30,173 nt of DNA, from positions 1 to 30,173 of the forward strand of contig JBNKEI010000099.1 of the NCBI GenBank assembly GCA_050288705.1. Reading direction: 5' to 3'. The translations under genes were made by a program, and so were the position numbers. Within the stretch, counting starts at the first letter, position 1, and each line of letters opens with the position of its first letter. Shown here piece after piece: positions 6,942 through 15,387 of this stretch. The notes under the pieces are model-generated. The model was given only the letters and a program-made list of their open reading frames with translations, did not search any database and had not been told where the DNA came from. This DNA is from JBNKEI01 sp050288705 (GTDB lineage Bacteria; Myxococcota; Myxococcia; Myxococcales; UBA5297).

Positions 6942-8828
6942 TTATCTACGCTTTCGCCCGACGTGAACTGCCAAGAGACCAATAGCCGCGGGAGTAATTC
7001 CGGGAATCCTGGCCGCCTGACCTACCGTGCGAGGACGCACCTGAATCAAGCGCTCTTGAATCTCTCTCGAAAAGCCCCTAATAGATCGAAAATCAAAACC
7101 ATCGGCTATTTCTTGGCCCTCTAGAGACTGAACTCGCTGCACCCATTCTTCCTGCCGCTCAATATACCCACCGTAGCGCACGACGGTCTCAATTTCGTCT
7201 TTCACTGTCAAAGCTAAGTCATAGATTCTTCCTTCCAGCTCCGCTAAATCTGCAAGCTCGACTTCCGGCCGTCGCAAAAGTGCGGACAGAGAGCTAGGCG
7301 CTCGTATTGCCTGCCACCCGCGAGCCTCAAAAAAGTTCCTTGTAGCTGCGGTGGGGCTGACTACGGTTTTCTCTAGTCTCTCCACTTCCTGGGTAATAAG
7401 ACGTCGCTTTTCTTCCACTTGCTCGTATAACAAGAAATTGACCAAGCCAAATTCGTAGCCATATTTGGCTAGCCGAAGATCAGCGTTATCCTCGCGCAAC
7501 AACAACCGGTGCTCAGCTCGAGAAGTAAAAATTCGGTAGGGCTCGTCTGTTCCTTTAGTCACCAAATCATCGACCAAGACCCCAATTAGGGCTTCGTTCC
7601 TTTTCAAAATGAATGACGGCCTGCCTTGAATATAGCAAGCTGCATTTACTCCTGCCCAAAAGCCTTGCACTGCTGCTTCTTCATAACCCGATGTTCCCAC
7701 TACTTGTCCAGCTAACCAGAGTCCGCGAATACATTTGGCGGCCAAGGTAATATCAAGTTGGGTAGGAAGAACAAAATCGTATTCAATTGCATATCCAGGA
7801 AGAAGCATGTCAACTTGTTCCAATCCTGGAATTGTCCGCAAGAATTGGCTTTGCACTTCCGCGGGTAAACTAGTTGACACGCCAGCGGGATAAACAACAT
7901 TGGTTTCCAGGCCATCAGGTTCCAAAAATACTGCGTGCCTTTCCCGATGCGCAAAACGCACTACCTTATCCTCTAGAGAAGGACAGTAACGCGGTCCAGT
8001 TCCCACAATGTTTCCCCCATAAAGGGCCGAACGATGCAAGTTCTCACGCACTACCCGATGGGTGTCAGCATTGGTGTAGGCAATGCCGCAAGTCAGTTGG
8101 GGCAATTTGGGAAAACCACGCCCGCCAGTAGTAAAGGACAAAGGCCGAGGGATTTCATCTCCCGGCTGAATCTGGGTACGATTCCAATCAATGGTTTCTC
8201 CATTAAGTCGGGCGGGAGTACCGGTTTTAAATCTGCCTAACTGCAAACCGACCGCACGCAACGACTCGGAAAGGCCACAAGCAGCAATATCTCCTACCCT
8301 TCCTCCCTCCTTATGCCAGTCCCCTATGTGCATTACCCCTTTTAGAAAGGTGCCTGCGGTCACTATCACTGCCTTTGCCAAACAAATCTCATACCGATCG
8401 CCGTGCTCGGCGAAAGAAACCGAAACCCCTACTACCCTCTCCCCTTCACTCAACAAATGTTTTGCTTCCCCCTCTAATACGGTAACACCAGGCTGGTTCA
8501 GCACTCGCGCTCCCATTTCCTGTGCATATAGCGATCGATCGCACAAAACTCTGGTAGCACGAACTGCCGGACCCTTACTTTCGTTGAGACGGCGAAAATG
8601 AGTACCAGTGATATCTCCTACCTTGGCCATCTCTCCCCCCAAGGCATCTAACTCTCTCACTAACTGGCTTTTTCCTGGCCCACCAACAGAAGGGTTACAA
8701 CTCATCACCCCAATGCGGTCTTTGCGTAAGGTCACTGCTAAAACAGTGAGGCCCATCCTTGCGCAAGCTAAAGCCGCTTCACATCCCGCATGTCCCAACC
8801 CGATTACGATAACGTCGTATCTATTCAT
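6942..8828 (-). CDS. mnmG: tRNA uridine-5-carboxymethylaminomethyl modification enzyme MnmG (GidA)
   Basis: MnmG of 628 residues, normal length. With MnmE it installs cmnm5 on wobble uridine 34 of certain tRNAs using FAD and methylenetetrahydrofolate. It begins MNRYDVIVIGLGHAGCEAAL, a Rossmann FAD-binding GxGxAGCEAA motif, continues with the family signature MSCNPSVGGPGKSQLVRELDALGG, then GRFKTGTPARLNG, and the C-terminal MnmE/tRNA-binding domain ending ARIPGITPAAIGLLAVHVGRKRR. The ATG at 8828 is preceded by GGAG with short spacing; the frame is open 30 bases further but lacks homology. It lies downstream of mnmE but behind a strong terminator, so it likely has its own promoter. Confidence 0.98.
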   Translation of the reverse strand: MNRYDVIVIGLGHAGCEAALACARMGLTVLAVTLRKDRIGVMSCNPSVGGPGKSQLVRELDALGGEMAKVGDITGTHFRRLNESKGPAVRATRVLCDRSLYAQEMGARVLNQPGVTVLEGEAKHLLSEGERVVGVSVSFAEHGDRYEICLAKAVIVTAGTFLKGVMHIGDWHKEGGRVGDIAACGLSESLRAVGLQLGRFKTGTPARLNGETIDWNRTQIQPGDEIPRPLSFTTGGRGFPKLPQLTCGIAYTNADTHRVVRENLHRSALYGGNIVGTGPRYCPSLEDKVVRFAHRERHAVFLEPDGLETNVVYPAGVSTSLPAEVQSQFLRTIPGLEQVDMLLPGYAIEYDFVLPTQLDITLAAKCIRGLWLAGQVVGTSGYEEAAVQGFWAGVNAACYIQGRPSFILKRNEALIGVLVDDLVTKGTDEPYRIFTSRAEHRLLLREDNADLRLAKYGYEFGLVNFLLYEQVEEKRRLITQEVERLEKTVVSPTAATRNFFEARGWQAIRAPSSLSALLRRPEVELADLAELEGRIYDLALTVKDEIETVVRYGGYIERQEEWVQRVQSLEGQEIADGFDFRSIRGFSREIQERLIQVRPRTVGQAARIPGITPAAIGLLAVHVGRKRR

Positions 8829-8890
8829 TTGCTCCAATTTCCTTAGGTGCAGTATCAAAGCAGTCTTTTAACTGGCTTCAGTGTTCGCAT

Positions 8891-8921
8891 AAAAAAAAAC
8901 CGCTGACATTTGTCCGCGGTT
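8891..8921 (-). terminator. Rho-independent terminator after mnmE
   Basis: On the minus strand a hairpin with arms AACCGC/GCGGTT and an inner GACA/TGTC extension is followed at once by a run of T residues (the A-run 8891-8899 on the plus strand). It lies about 90 bases beyond the mnmE stop and separates mnmE from mnmG. Confidence 0.88.
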
Positions 8922-9013
8922 AGCTTACCTATTCTTCAGTATTTTGCCTATTTGATCTAATACAACTATTCAGCACTGACCACTTCGCAAGTGACCAAAA
9001 TTGAAAAACGGAT

Positions 9014-10321
9014 CTACTTACCTATACAAAACCTCGAAAAGATCTCATCCAATAAAGAATCATCCACTCCTTTACCTAATATCCTGTCTAACGAACGACA
9101 AGCTTCCTGTAAATCATAGGCAACTATTTCCAATGGTGCTTCCAATACGTTTTTTGCCGCAAACGAAAACGCCTGCTGGGCGCTTTCCAAGAGCTCGGCG
9201 TGACGCCTATTAGTAATGACAATTTCTTGAGAATTGGCGTAACTGCCCTTGATTCTATGAGCTATTTCTTGGCGAAGTGCCCCTAAACCTTCACTGGTTA
9301 ATGCACTTACCCTTAAATAATCATCCCTACACCCGGCTCCAATTTGATCGCATTTATTCCATACCTCAATGCACTGGCAATGACCTTCCAATAGAGGGGG
9401 AGGTACTGGATGGGTGCTATCTATCACCCAAAGACATAATCCGCCGCGCTCAATTTCCTTCTTAGCACGCTGTATTCCTTGTTGCTCCACCCTACCCGCG
9501 CCTTCCCGAATTCCTGCGGTATCTATCAAAGTGCAAGGAATGCCGTCGATTTCCAGAGACATCTCCAAGGAATCCCTAGTAGTTCCCGCTTCGCGATCCA
9601 CAATTGCCCGTTCTTCACCTACTAAGCGATTAAAAAGACTGCTCTTGCCGGCATTGGGAGCACCGGCAAAAACTACACGCAATCCTTCACGCAAAACCCT
9701 ACCCAAGCGATGGGTCTGCAAAAGATCTTCACAAAGTCTCGCCAATTTGCGAGAACGGTTAGCCACCTCATGCGGCTCAAATTCAATATCCTCAGGAAAA
9801 TCGAGCCACGCTTCTACCTCGGCTCTCAACCCCAGCGCTTCCGCAGAAATTTTTTCTACTTCTCGTCCCAACCGCCCAAAAAACTGAGAGCGGGCTGCCG
9901 CCAAAGAGGCCTCAGTTTCCGCATGAACTATGTCCAACATAGCTTCTGCGCGCTCCAAACTAATACGCCCGTTCAGAACTGCCCGGCGCGAAAATTCTCC
10001 TGGTTCAGCAGCTCGGGCACCCGCCCTATAACAAGCTTCTAGAAGAGCTTGGACGTGACATACTCCCCCGTGTCCCTGAAACTCGATTACATCTTCCCCA
10101 GTAAAAGATGCGGGAGCCTGGAAATATAGTACTATCCCTTCATCGATTTTTTCCTTAGAAATCGGATGAATGAAAGAAAGCAGCATGGCTTTGCGCACCG
10201 GCATAGGATCGGGTAATGCCACTAACTTTCTCGCGCAATCCAATGCCATTTTTCCAGAGAGACGAATTATCGATACGCCAGCAGGAGCATGTCCAGTGGC
10301 CAAAGCGGCAATGGTTTCCAT
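9014..10321 (-). CDS. mnmE: tRNA modification GTPase MnmE (TrmE)
   Basis: MnmE of 435 residues. The N-terminal tetrahydrofolate-binding domain opens METIAALATGHAPAGVSIIRLSG and includes GEDVIEFQGHGG and RAAEPGEFSRRAVLNGRISL. The inserted G domain carries GAPNAGKSSLFNRL (P-loop), the GTTRD switch, DTAGIREG and NKCD. The chain ends with the catalytic FCIGK, whose cysteine is conserved in MnmE. It partners MnmG in wobble-uridine modification. The ATG has GGAG six bases upstream. It is slightly shorter than the usual 450-455 residues but no motif is missing. Confidence 0.98.
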   Translation of the reverse strand: METIAALATGHAPAGVSIIRLSGKMALDCARKLVALPDPMPVRKAMLLSFIHPISKEKIDEGIVLYFQAPASFTGEDVIEFQGHGGVCHVQALLEACYRAGARAAEPGEFSRRAVLNGRISLERAEAMLDIVHAETEASLAAARSQFFGRLGREVEKISAEALGLRAEVEAWLDFPEDIEFEPHEVANRSRKLARLCEDLLQTHRLGRVLREGLRVVFAGAPNAGKSSLFNRLVGEERAIVDREAGTTRDSLEMSLEIDGIPCTLIDTAGIREGAGRVEQQGIQRAKKEIERGGLCLWVIDSTHPVPPPLLEGHCQCIEVWNKCDQIGAGCRDDYLRVSALTSEGLGALRQEIAHRIKGSYANSQEIVITNRRHAELLESAQQAFSFAAKNVLEAPLEIVAYDLQEACRSLDRILGKGVDDSLLDEIFSRFCIGK

Positions 10322-10428
10322 TTAATCTCCAAATATATAGAATCAAATACCTTGAAGAATGGGCGCTCAGCCATAACCCCTCTTCGAGAGCCAATAAAAA
10401 TACGAACACTCAATCGGTGAAATATCTA

Positions 10429-10641
10429 CTAATCTTCCCCTCTCTCTTTCCCCCGAGCAGCCTTTAGCACTGTATCGTAATTATGTTCCAAATATTTTTC
10501 TACCGCTTCATCTTCTAACTCTAAATCGCGCAACACTCCCTGATAAACATTTTGATAGCCAGGAACATGATCATTGCACGCTAGTCTAAACGAAAGCTTC
10601 AATAGTGCCGCGGTAAAAAGAGAATCTGATTCTTCCGCCAT
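10429..10641 (-). CDS. Small acidic hypothetical protein between yidC and mnmE
   Basis: This gives 70 residues, MAEESDSLFTAALLKLSFRL followed by a mostly helical, acidic sequence with no signal peptide, membrane segment or metal motif. It occupies the slot between yidC and mnmE, where many bacteria carry jag/khpB, but it is far too short and shows no KH or R3H motif. AAAGGG lies about 10 bases before the ATG. Its position inside a housekeeping operon and good reading frame make it credible. No function can be assigned. Confidence 0.6.
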   Translation of the reverse strand: MAEESDSLFTAALLKLSFRLACNDHVPGYQNVYQGVLRDLELEDEAVEKYLEHNYDTVLKAARGKERGED

Positions 10642-10658
10642 CTTTATGCACCCTTTAC

Positions 10659-10694
10659 ATTCCCGTTAAAACACCAACTGTTATTAACGGGAAT
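10659..10694. other. Perfect stem-loop between yidC and the small gene
   Basis: ATTCCCGTTAA (10659-10669) and TTAACGGGAAT (10684-10694) are perfect 11-bp inverted arms around a 14-base loop. It lies 30 bases after the yidC stop and just upstream of the next gene's ribosome site. No T-run follows on either strand. It may be an mRNA-stabilising hairpin or an attenuator that lowers expression of downstream genes. Confidence 0.7.
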
Positions 10695-10724
10695 GGTAAC
10701 ACGAGTTCACTATCAAACTATCAA

Positions 10725-12476
10725 TCATCCTTTTTTCAAAGCTGGTTTCGGAACTGCCACTTTAAATTTCCTTCGCAACCATTTTTGCTGAATAATAGTA
10801 AGAATATTATTTGTAAAAATATATAATGCTAGCCCGGCAGGGACGTTCAACATTATCACAGTCAAAAATACAGGCATAAAGTAGAGCATCATTTTAGCTT
10901 GAGCCGGGTCTCCCATTAGTGGTTGCATTTTATTGGTAATAAACATGGTAATCCCCATTACAATAGGTAGTACAAAATATGGGTCCCGCAGAGTAAGATC
11001 GGAAATCCAAAATCTAATAAAAGGCTCATGATATAATTCAAAGGAAGATAGCAATGTTTGATAGAGCGCAAACCAAACTGGCATTTGAATGATTAGCGGT
11101 AAACATCCCCCTAATGGATTCACCTTATTTTCTTGAAAAAGCTTCATTCTCTCCATATTAAGCTTTTCTCGATCCTTCCCATATTTCTTTTGCAGTTCAT
11201 CCATTTTGGGCTGGAGTCTACGCATTGCCTCCATACCCTGCATCTGTTTATGGCTTAATGGATACAGTAATAACTTAACTAAAACCGTTAAAAGAACTAT
11301 TGCAATCCCCCAATTAACCACAAACCCTTGAAATACTTTCAAAATCTCCAAGAGAATCCGACCAATAACCGCAAACCAACCAAAATCAATTGCGTCGGTA
11401 AGCTCAGGATCTACCATAGCAAAGCTTCCCGTTTCAGGTTCCTCTCCTATAGTCGTCAGTCCCGCACCAATAGAATTGGCCAAAGAGACTCTCTTCAATT
11501 CGTCATGAGCCTTTGGTCCTAAATACAGGCCAAATTCGCGCGTGGCGGTTTGCCCAGGCTCTAAAACTCCTAAGTTGGTTTCTACTCTGGCCTCACGGAC
11601 TCCATCTTCGGTTTGCGCAAGCCAGCAACTGGAAGGTGAAGAGAATCGCGGAAATACCACCCCCATGAAGTATCTTTGATCAAAACCCGCGAATTGCACC
11701 GGCCCAGAAAATGACTGTGGTTTTTCCTCACCAGTTGAATTAGAATCATTATGTCTACATATTGCCTGCGAAGCCTCGGACCCAGGGGCCAAAAAACTTA
11801 AAAAACCACCACGTTTGGTTTGTTTAGCAGGATCAATCCAAACTGGATAAGCTACTACTAACGATGCCCTCCTTGCTTCGGAAGCCTGGTTGGTGACTCG
11901 AACCTCCAACCTCAATTCGTATCCATTAGGACTAAGCCGATAAAGCTTTTCTACATTTACATCCTCACCTTGCGACCGAAAAGTAACTCTGTTCTCGGCC
12001 TGCTCTACTTGATAAGTAGCTCTAAAAGGATGGTTTAATTCACCTTTTATTTCGGTAGACCCGGGAATAGCCATGCCTTTTCGGACCGGGGCTACGTCTA
12101 CTGGAGAGTAGGTACCGTTGGAATTATGTTCCCGGGAGCTAAATTTGTACTCCGGCCATTTTCCGCCATTACGAATAATGGCTTGAGAAATACCTCCGCC
12201 CAGGTTACTAAAGAATAGTTCCTGCGCAGGAGTCTTCAAGACCACAGTTTTTTCGGGAATAGAAGAGATTGGTGGCTTTGTTTCTTTTACCAAACCTCCG
12301 TTTTCCTCCACCTTATCCCCGGGTTTTTCCTGCTCCTTTTTCTGTGTAGGTGCTTGAGATTCACCTTGAGGCGGAGGGGTTTCTTTTTTGGTTAATGCAA
12401 ACCATACTAGCATCACCAAGCTAGAAAGTAGAATAGCAATAAGCAAGCGCTTCTGTTGATCTCTTTGAGGATCCAT
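10725..12476 (-). CDS. yidC: Membrane protein insertase YidC (Oxa1 family)
   Basis: YidC of 583 residues inserts and folds inner-membrane proteins alone or with SecYEG. An N-terminal membrane anchor (LLIAILLSSLVMLVWFAL, about residues 12-29) is followed by a proline/glutamate-rich linker, the large periplasmic beta-supersandwich domain (about 65-350), and the conserved five-helix core with WGIAIVLLTVLVKLLLYPLS, the cytoplasmic hairpin MEAMRRLQPKMDELQKKYGKD, and NPLGGCLPLIIQMPVWFALYQ. The conserved core arginine is expected in the VLVKLLLYPL helix but here that position reads K. A short basic tail follows. AGGAG precedes the ATG. It lies 24 bases after yidD in one operon. Confidence 0.97.
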   Translation of the reverse strand: MDPQRDQQKRLLIAILLSSLVMLVWFALTKKETPPPQGESQAPTQKKEQEKPGDKVEENGGLVKETKPPISSIPEKTVVLKTPAQELFFSNLGGGISQAIIRNGGKWPEYKFSSREHNSNGTYSPVDVAPVRKGMAIPGSTEIKGELNHPFRATYQVEQAENRVTFRSQGEDVNVEKLYRLSPNGYELRLEVRVTNQASEARRASLVVAYPVWIDPAKQTKRGGFLSFLAPGSEASQAICRHNDSNSTGEEKPQSFSGPVQFAGFDQRYFMGVVFPRFSSPSSCWLAQTEDGVREARVETNLGVLEPGQTATREFGLYLGPKAHDELKRVSLANSIGAGLTTIGEEPETGSFAMVDPELTDAIDFGWFAVIGRILLEILKVFQGFVVNWGIAIVLLTVLVKLLLYPLSHKQMQGMEAMRRLQPKMDELQKKYGKDREKLNMERMKLFQENKVNPLGGCLPLIIQMPVWFALYQTLLSSFELYHEPFIRFWISDLTLRDPYFVLPIVMGITMFITNKMQPLMGDPAQAKMMLYFMPVFLTVIMLNVPAGLALYIFTNNILTIIQQKWLRRKFKVAVPKPALKKG

Positions 12477-12500
12477 CAAAAATCTCCTAAACCATTGAAA

Positions 12501-12785
12501 CTAAGGAACCGGATCGATTCCCCCGGGATTTAAAGGGTGACAGCGCAGCAAACGGCGGATGGTTAGCACACTACCCTTCCAAAACCCGTGGCGGCACAGC
12601 GCTTGCTGCGCATAAACCGAACAGCTTGGAAAAAACCTACAAGAAGCTGGTAAGCAGGGACTAATTATCCGTTGATACAACCAAATGAGGAAGTACACGC
12701 CCCTCACGACCCACCCTGAGACCATACCACCGGTCCCACGAACGAATTCAGTCATCTTCATTCTTATGCCGGATCTGGCTTTCAC
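12501..12785 (-). CDS. yidD: Membrane protein insertion efficiency factor YidD
   Basis: YidD of 94 residues. The signature is YQRIISPCLPASCRFFPSCSVYAQQAL and HGFWKGSVLTIRRLLRCHPLNPGGIDPVP, with the conserved cysteines and the CHP...GG(I)DPVP end. YidD aids YidC-dependent insertion and sits at the inner membrane by an N-terminal amphipathic helix. The GTG start overlaps the rnpA stop (GTGA), indicating translational coupling. An internal ATG 24 bases later is an alternative. Confidence 0.95.
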   Translation of the reverse strand: MKARSGIRMKMTEFVRGTGGMVSGWVVRGVYFLIWLYQRIISPCLPASCRFFPSCSVYAQQALCRHGFWKGSVLTIRRLLRCHPLNPGGIDPVP

Positions 12786-13186
12786 TGCCGTCGTGCCTGC
12801 TGCGCTGCCGACTCAAATTCTTCTAGCAGCTTCCAATAACCTTTCTTTGAAGCGGATGCGCGCGCGATAACTACCACATCACACGAGGGAGGCAACAACA
12901 CTCTCCTGCGCCTAAAAATCTCTCGGAACAACCGTTTCACACGCGCGCGAACTACCGCATTTCCAACCTTCTTGCTAACAGTTATTCCGAGGCGACGGTA
13001 CCCCAACTGACTTGGCGACACCATCATTATCAGAGACCCAGACACATACTTCTGCCCGTGTTCCTGTACTTCCTTAATTTCAGCACGTCGCCTCAGTCGA
13101 AACCCCTGAGGGAGCGACTCGTCTACGGTGTCAAATAACCCCGCACACTCCTGCAGTTGCTCCGGTTTCCGAGGACCTGCCTTCAC
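12782..13186 (-). CDS. rnpA: Ribonuclease P protein component RnpA
   Basis: RnpA is the protein subunit of RNase P, which matures tRNA 5' ends. The core is LPQGFRLRRRAEIKEVQEHG, the strand YRRLGITVSKKVGNAVVRARVKRLFREIFR containing the conserved RNR-type motif (here RARVKR), and CDVVVIARASASKKGYWKLLEEF. The start is uncertain: I list GTG 13186 (134 residues), but a TTG at 13216 is also open and would overlap rpmH by about 20 bases. About 27 residues precede the conserved F-R core with either choice, longer than typical. The stop overlaps yidD's start. Confidence 0.93.
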   Translation of the reverse strand: MKAGPRKPEQLQECAGLFDTVDESLPQGFRLRRRAEIKEVQEHGQKYVSGSLIMMVSPSQLGYRRLGITVSKKVGNAVVRARVKRLFREIFRRRRVLLPPSCDVVVIARASASKKGYWKLLEEFESAAQQARRQ

Positions 13187-13196
13187 AAATAACTCA

Positions 13197-13355
13197 CTAC
13201 TTTTTCGGCGCAGCAACTACCAGCCGCCTGCGCCCCTTGGCACGACGACGCTTTAGAACGCAGCGCCCGGCAACGGTAGAATTCCGCTTGCGGAAACCAT
13301 GGGTACGGTTTCTTTTTATTTTGCTAGGTTGATAAGTCGGCTTACGCTTGGCCAC
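13197..13355 (-). CDS. rpmH: 50S ribosomal protein L34
   Basis: Reading the minus strand from GTG 13355 gives 52 residues: MAKRKPTYQPSKIKRNRTHG, then FRKRNSTVAGRCVLKRRRAK and GRRRLVVAAPKK. This is L34, with the invariant TYQPS, KRxRxHGFR and RR(A)KGRRRL motifs. The usual length is 44-52. GGAG lies eight bases before the GTG. It begins the rpmH-rnpA-yidD-yidC operon and is divergent from dnaA across a 140-bp gap, the classic arrangement. The C-terminal VAAPKK is a small extension. Confidence 0.96.
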   Translation of the reverse strand: MAKRKPTYQPSKIKRNRTHGFRKRNSTVAGRCVLKRRRAKGRRRLVVAAPKK

Positions 13356-13398
13356 GGAAAGAACTCCTTCGTTCATCTATATAGCTTTAGAATTGAGG

Positions 13399-13429
13399 TA
13401 TACAACCAGAGCAGACTTTATGTTGTCAA
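13399..13429 (-). promoter_or_regulatory. Candidate promoter of the rpmH operon
   Basis: On the minus strand TTGACA (13424-13429) is followed after 19 bases by TGTATA (13399-13404), about 45 bases upstream of the rpmH GTG. The -35 is perfect and the -10 is moderate with a long spacer. The transcript would start near 13392. Confidence 0.4.
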
Positions 13430-13495
13430 GATTAATGGACAAGCCTATCCTTCGACTCGTCACGAAGTTTTTATGTTGATGCCTTAGTACTCGAT

Positions 13496-14932
13496 TTGCT
13501 AGCTAAGTATCCCTTTCTCGTTTTTCAGTTAGGTACCGCCTTGATAACGTCCGCCTCCGCATTGACCAGTTCTGATTCCGAGCGCGTCATCCGAGCGTTT
13601 CAGCGGGCCGTAGCTTCTCCACGGCTATCCGGAAGTGAGTACGTCCACGGATGGGTCTGTCGCATTTATTGCCAAGGGCTCTCCCCAGAAGGAAGAATCC
13701 TTCTGGCGGCTCCTGATAAGTTCTATAGGGATTTCATTGATGACCACTTTCGCGACGACTTGGTTTGTTCTCTTGAAGCCGAGCTCTCTACCCCTGTAGA
13801 AATCGAATGGGTCATCGACACCAACTTGAAAACCCACCCTCCTCCAGTAGTAGTAACGGCTCCAGCGTTAACTTCACCTCCACTAGCAACGTCAGCAGTC
13901 AAGGTTTCTTCCGAATCAACACGTATCGATAAAAGATTTGTGTTTGATAATTTCGTTTCCGCACCATCCAACCAACTTGCCTGCGCGGGAGCACAAGCAG
14001 TAGCCGACAATCCGGGTAAAGCCTTTAACCCACTATTTTTGTATGGCGGAACAGGGTTAGGTAAAACGCATTTGCTGCATGCCATTGGCAATAATTTGCT
14101 TAAGAAGAATCCTGCTTGCCGTATTTTTTACTGTTCCAGCGAAGAATTCACCAATGAGTTCATTCTAGCGGTACGCGACCATAAAATGCCGGAGTTTCGC
14201 CGCAAGTACCGCGAAGAATGTGAATGCCTGCTCATCGACGATATTCAGTTTTTGGGCACCAAGGAAATGACCCAGGACGAATTCTTTTTTACTTTCAATG
14301 CATTGCAGATGTCTACCAAGCCAGTAGCCATTACTTCCGATACCATGCCTTCGGAAATCCGGGGGCTAGCTGATCGGCTCAAAAGCCGGTTTGCCTCTGG
14401 TCTCATTGCCGATATCCAGGAACCAACCTTCGAAACCAGGGTAGCCATTTTAAAAAAGAAGGCCGAGCAGCTTTGTATCGAGCTTCCCGACCTGGTGTGC
14501 CACTATATTGCGCGAGTAGTCCAAAAGAACGTTCGTGAGCTGCAGATGGCTCTCAACCGCGTATACGCCCACCACTCTCTAACCGGGCAACCTTTGACCG
14601 AAGCTCTAGCTGCACACATTCTTAAAGACGTTATTCCTGCTACTCGTCCCCTGGATGTTCAGGAAGTTCAAAAAATAGTTGCCAAGTACTACAAGGTTTT
14701 AGAGAGCGATCTTAAAGGTCCTCGCCGGCAAAAACAGTTAGTTCGCGCTAGACAAGTAGCCATGTACTTGGCTCGCACGTTAACCCAAGCTTCGTTTCCC
14801 GCCATAGGTGAACAGCTAAATCGCGATCACTCGACAGTTATGTCTGCCTGCGAAAAAATTGAGAGCGAAATGGCTAGTAATTCGGCTTTAAGAAGAGAAA
14901 TTGACGAACTCACAAGTCAGCTTTCTCGATAG
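13496..14932 (+). CDS. dnaA: Chromosomal replication initiator protein DnaA
   Basis: DnaA of up to 478 residues. Domain I (about 25-105) is degenerate but has the APDKFYRDFIDDHF stretch. Domain II is Pro/Thr-rich (about 112-140). Domain III begins FVFDNFVSAPSNQLA and has Walker A GGTGLGKT (184-191), Walker B LLIDDIQF (245-252) and the sensor R residues. Domain IV ends with the DNA-binding signature RDHSTVMSACEKI. It melts oriC and recruits the replisome. No ATG or GTG occurs in frame before the conserved core. Possible starts are TTG at 13496, 13541 or 13562; the second has a weak AGG seven to eight bases upstream and would best fit domain I. The listed start is the longest. It is followed by candidate oriC and dnaN. 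Confidence 0.96.
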   Translation: MLAKYPFLVFQLGTALITSASALTSSDSERVIRAFQRAVASPRLSGSEYVHGWVCRIYCQGLSPEGRILLAAPDKFYRDFIDDHFRDDLVCSLEAELSTPVEIEWVIDTNLKTHPPPVVVTAPALTSPPLATSAVKVSSESTRIDKRFVFDNFVSAPSNQLACAGAQAVADNPGKAFNPLFLYGGTGLGKTHLLHAIGNNLLKKNPACRIFYCSSEEFTNEFILAVRDHKMPEFRRKYREECECLLIDDIQFLGTKEMTQDEFFFTFNALQMSTKPVAITSDTMPSEIRGLADRLKSRFASGLIADIQEPTFETRVAILKKKAEQLCIELPDLVCHYIARVVQKNVRELQMALNRVYAHHSLTGQPLTEALAAHILKDVIPATRPLDVQEVQKIVAKYYKVLESDLKGPRRQKQLVRARQVAMYLARTLTQASFPAIGEQLNRDHSTVMSACEKIESEMASNSALRREIDELTSQLSR

Positions 14933-15387
14933 TTTTTCCCTACCTAGACGACCGAGTCGCGTTAATAGCCCCCCTCGACCCAGGACCTACGGTTCGTTAC
15001 CTAGAGGTTAAGAAATCCTACAGACAAGCACGCAACGACTCAGAAGAGGTCGTTTTGCTGTGCTTTTGAAAGCATTGCCCACCTTTCTCCCATCGCCAAT
15101 AGCAACCTCCTTTACTCTATAAGTAATTAAAACTAACACTATTAGTCCTGTGGAAAAACCTGTGGAAACCTGTAGAGAATGTTGTGGTGATATAGTGCTC
15201 AAACTGTTGACAACCATTTAGGCCAATTGTTACACAGTTTCCTATTGAGTAGCACACAGGTTTTCTTAGAAAATTTTGAACGAGATTATGTACACTTAAA
15301 CAAGTTATCCACATTTCCACAGGACCTACTGCTTCTACCTATATACAGATACTTTATTTTTCCACAGTCATTGTGGTAGGGAACGCC
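14933..15387. other. Candidate chromosomal replication origin (oriC) between dnaA and dnaN
   Basis: This 455-bp gene-free region is AT-rich in its second half (about 15120-15380). It holds a perfect DnaA box TTATCCACA (15305-15313) and near matches: ATTTCCACA (15313-15321), TTTTCCACA (15358-15366) and, inverted, TGTGGAAAA (15149-15157) and TGTGGAAAC (15161-15169) in a short tandem CCTGTGGAAA repeat. The first half contains an imperfect hairpin around 15029-15066 followed by TTTT, possibly the dnaA terminator. The location between dnaA and dnaN is a common origin site. Confidence 0.7.
15305..15313 (+). promoter_or_regulatory. DnaA box (perfect TTATCCACA)
   Basis: The nine-base sequence TTATCCACA is the high-affinity DnaA-binding consensus. 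It is immediately abutted by a second, weaker box ATTTCCACA that shares its last base, about 75 bases upstream of dnaN. Confidence 0.8.
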
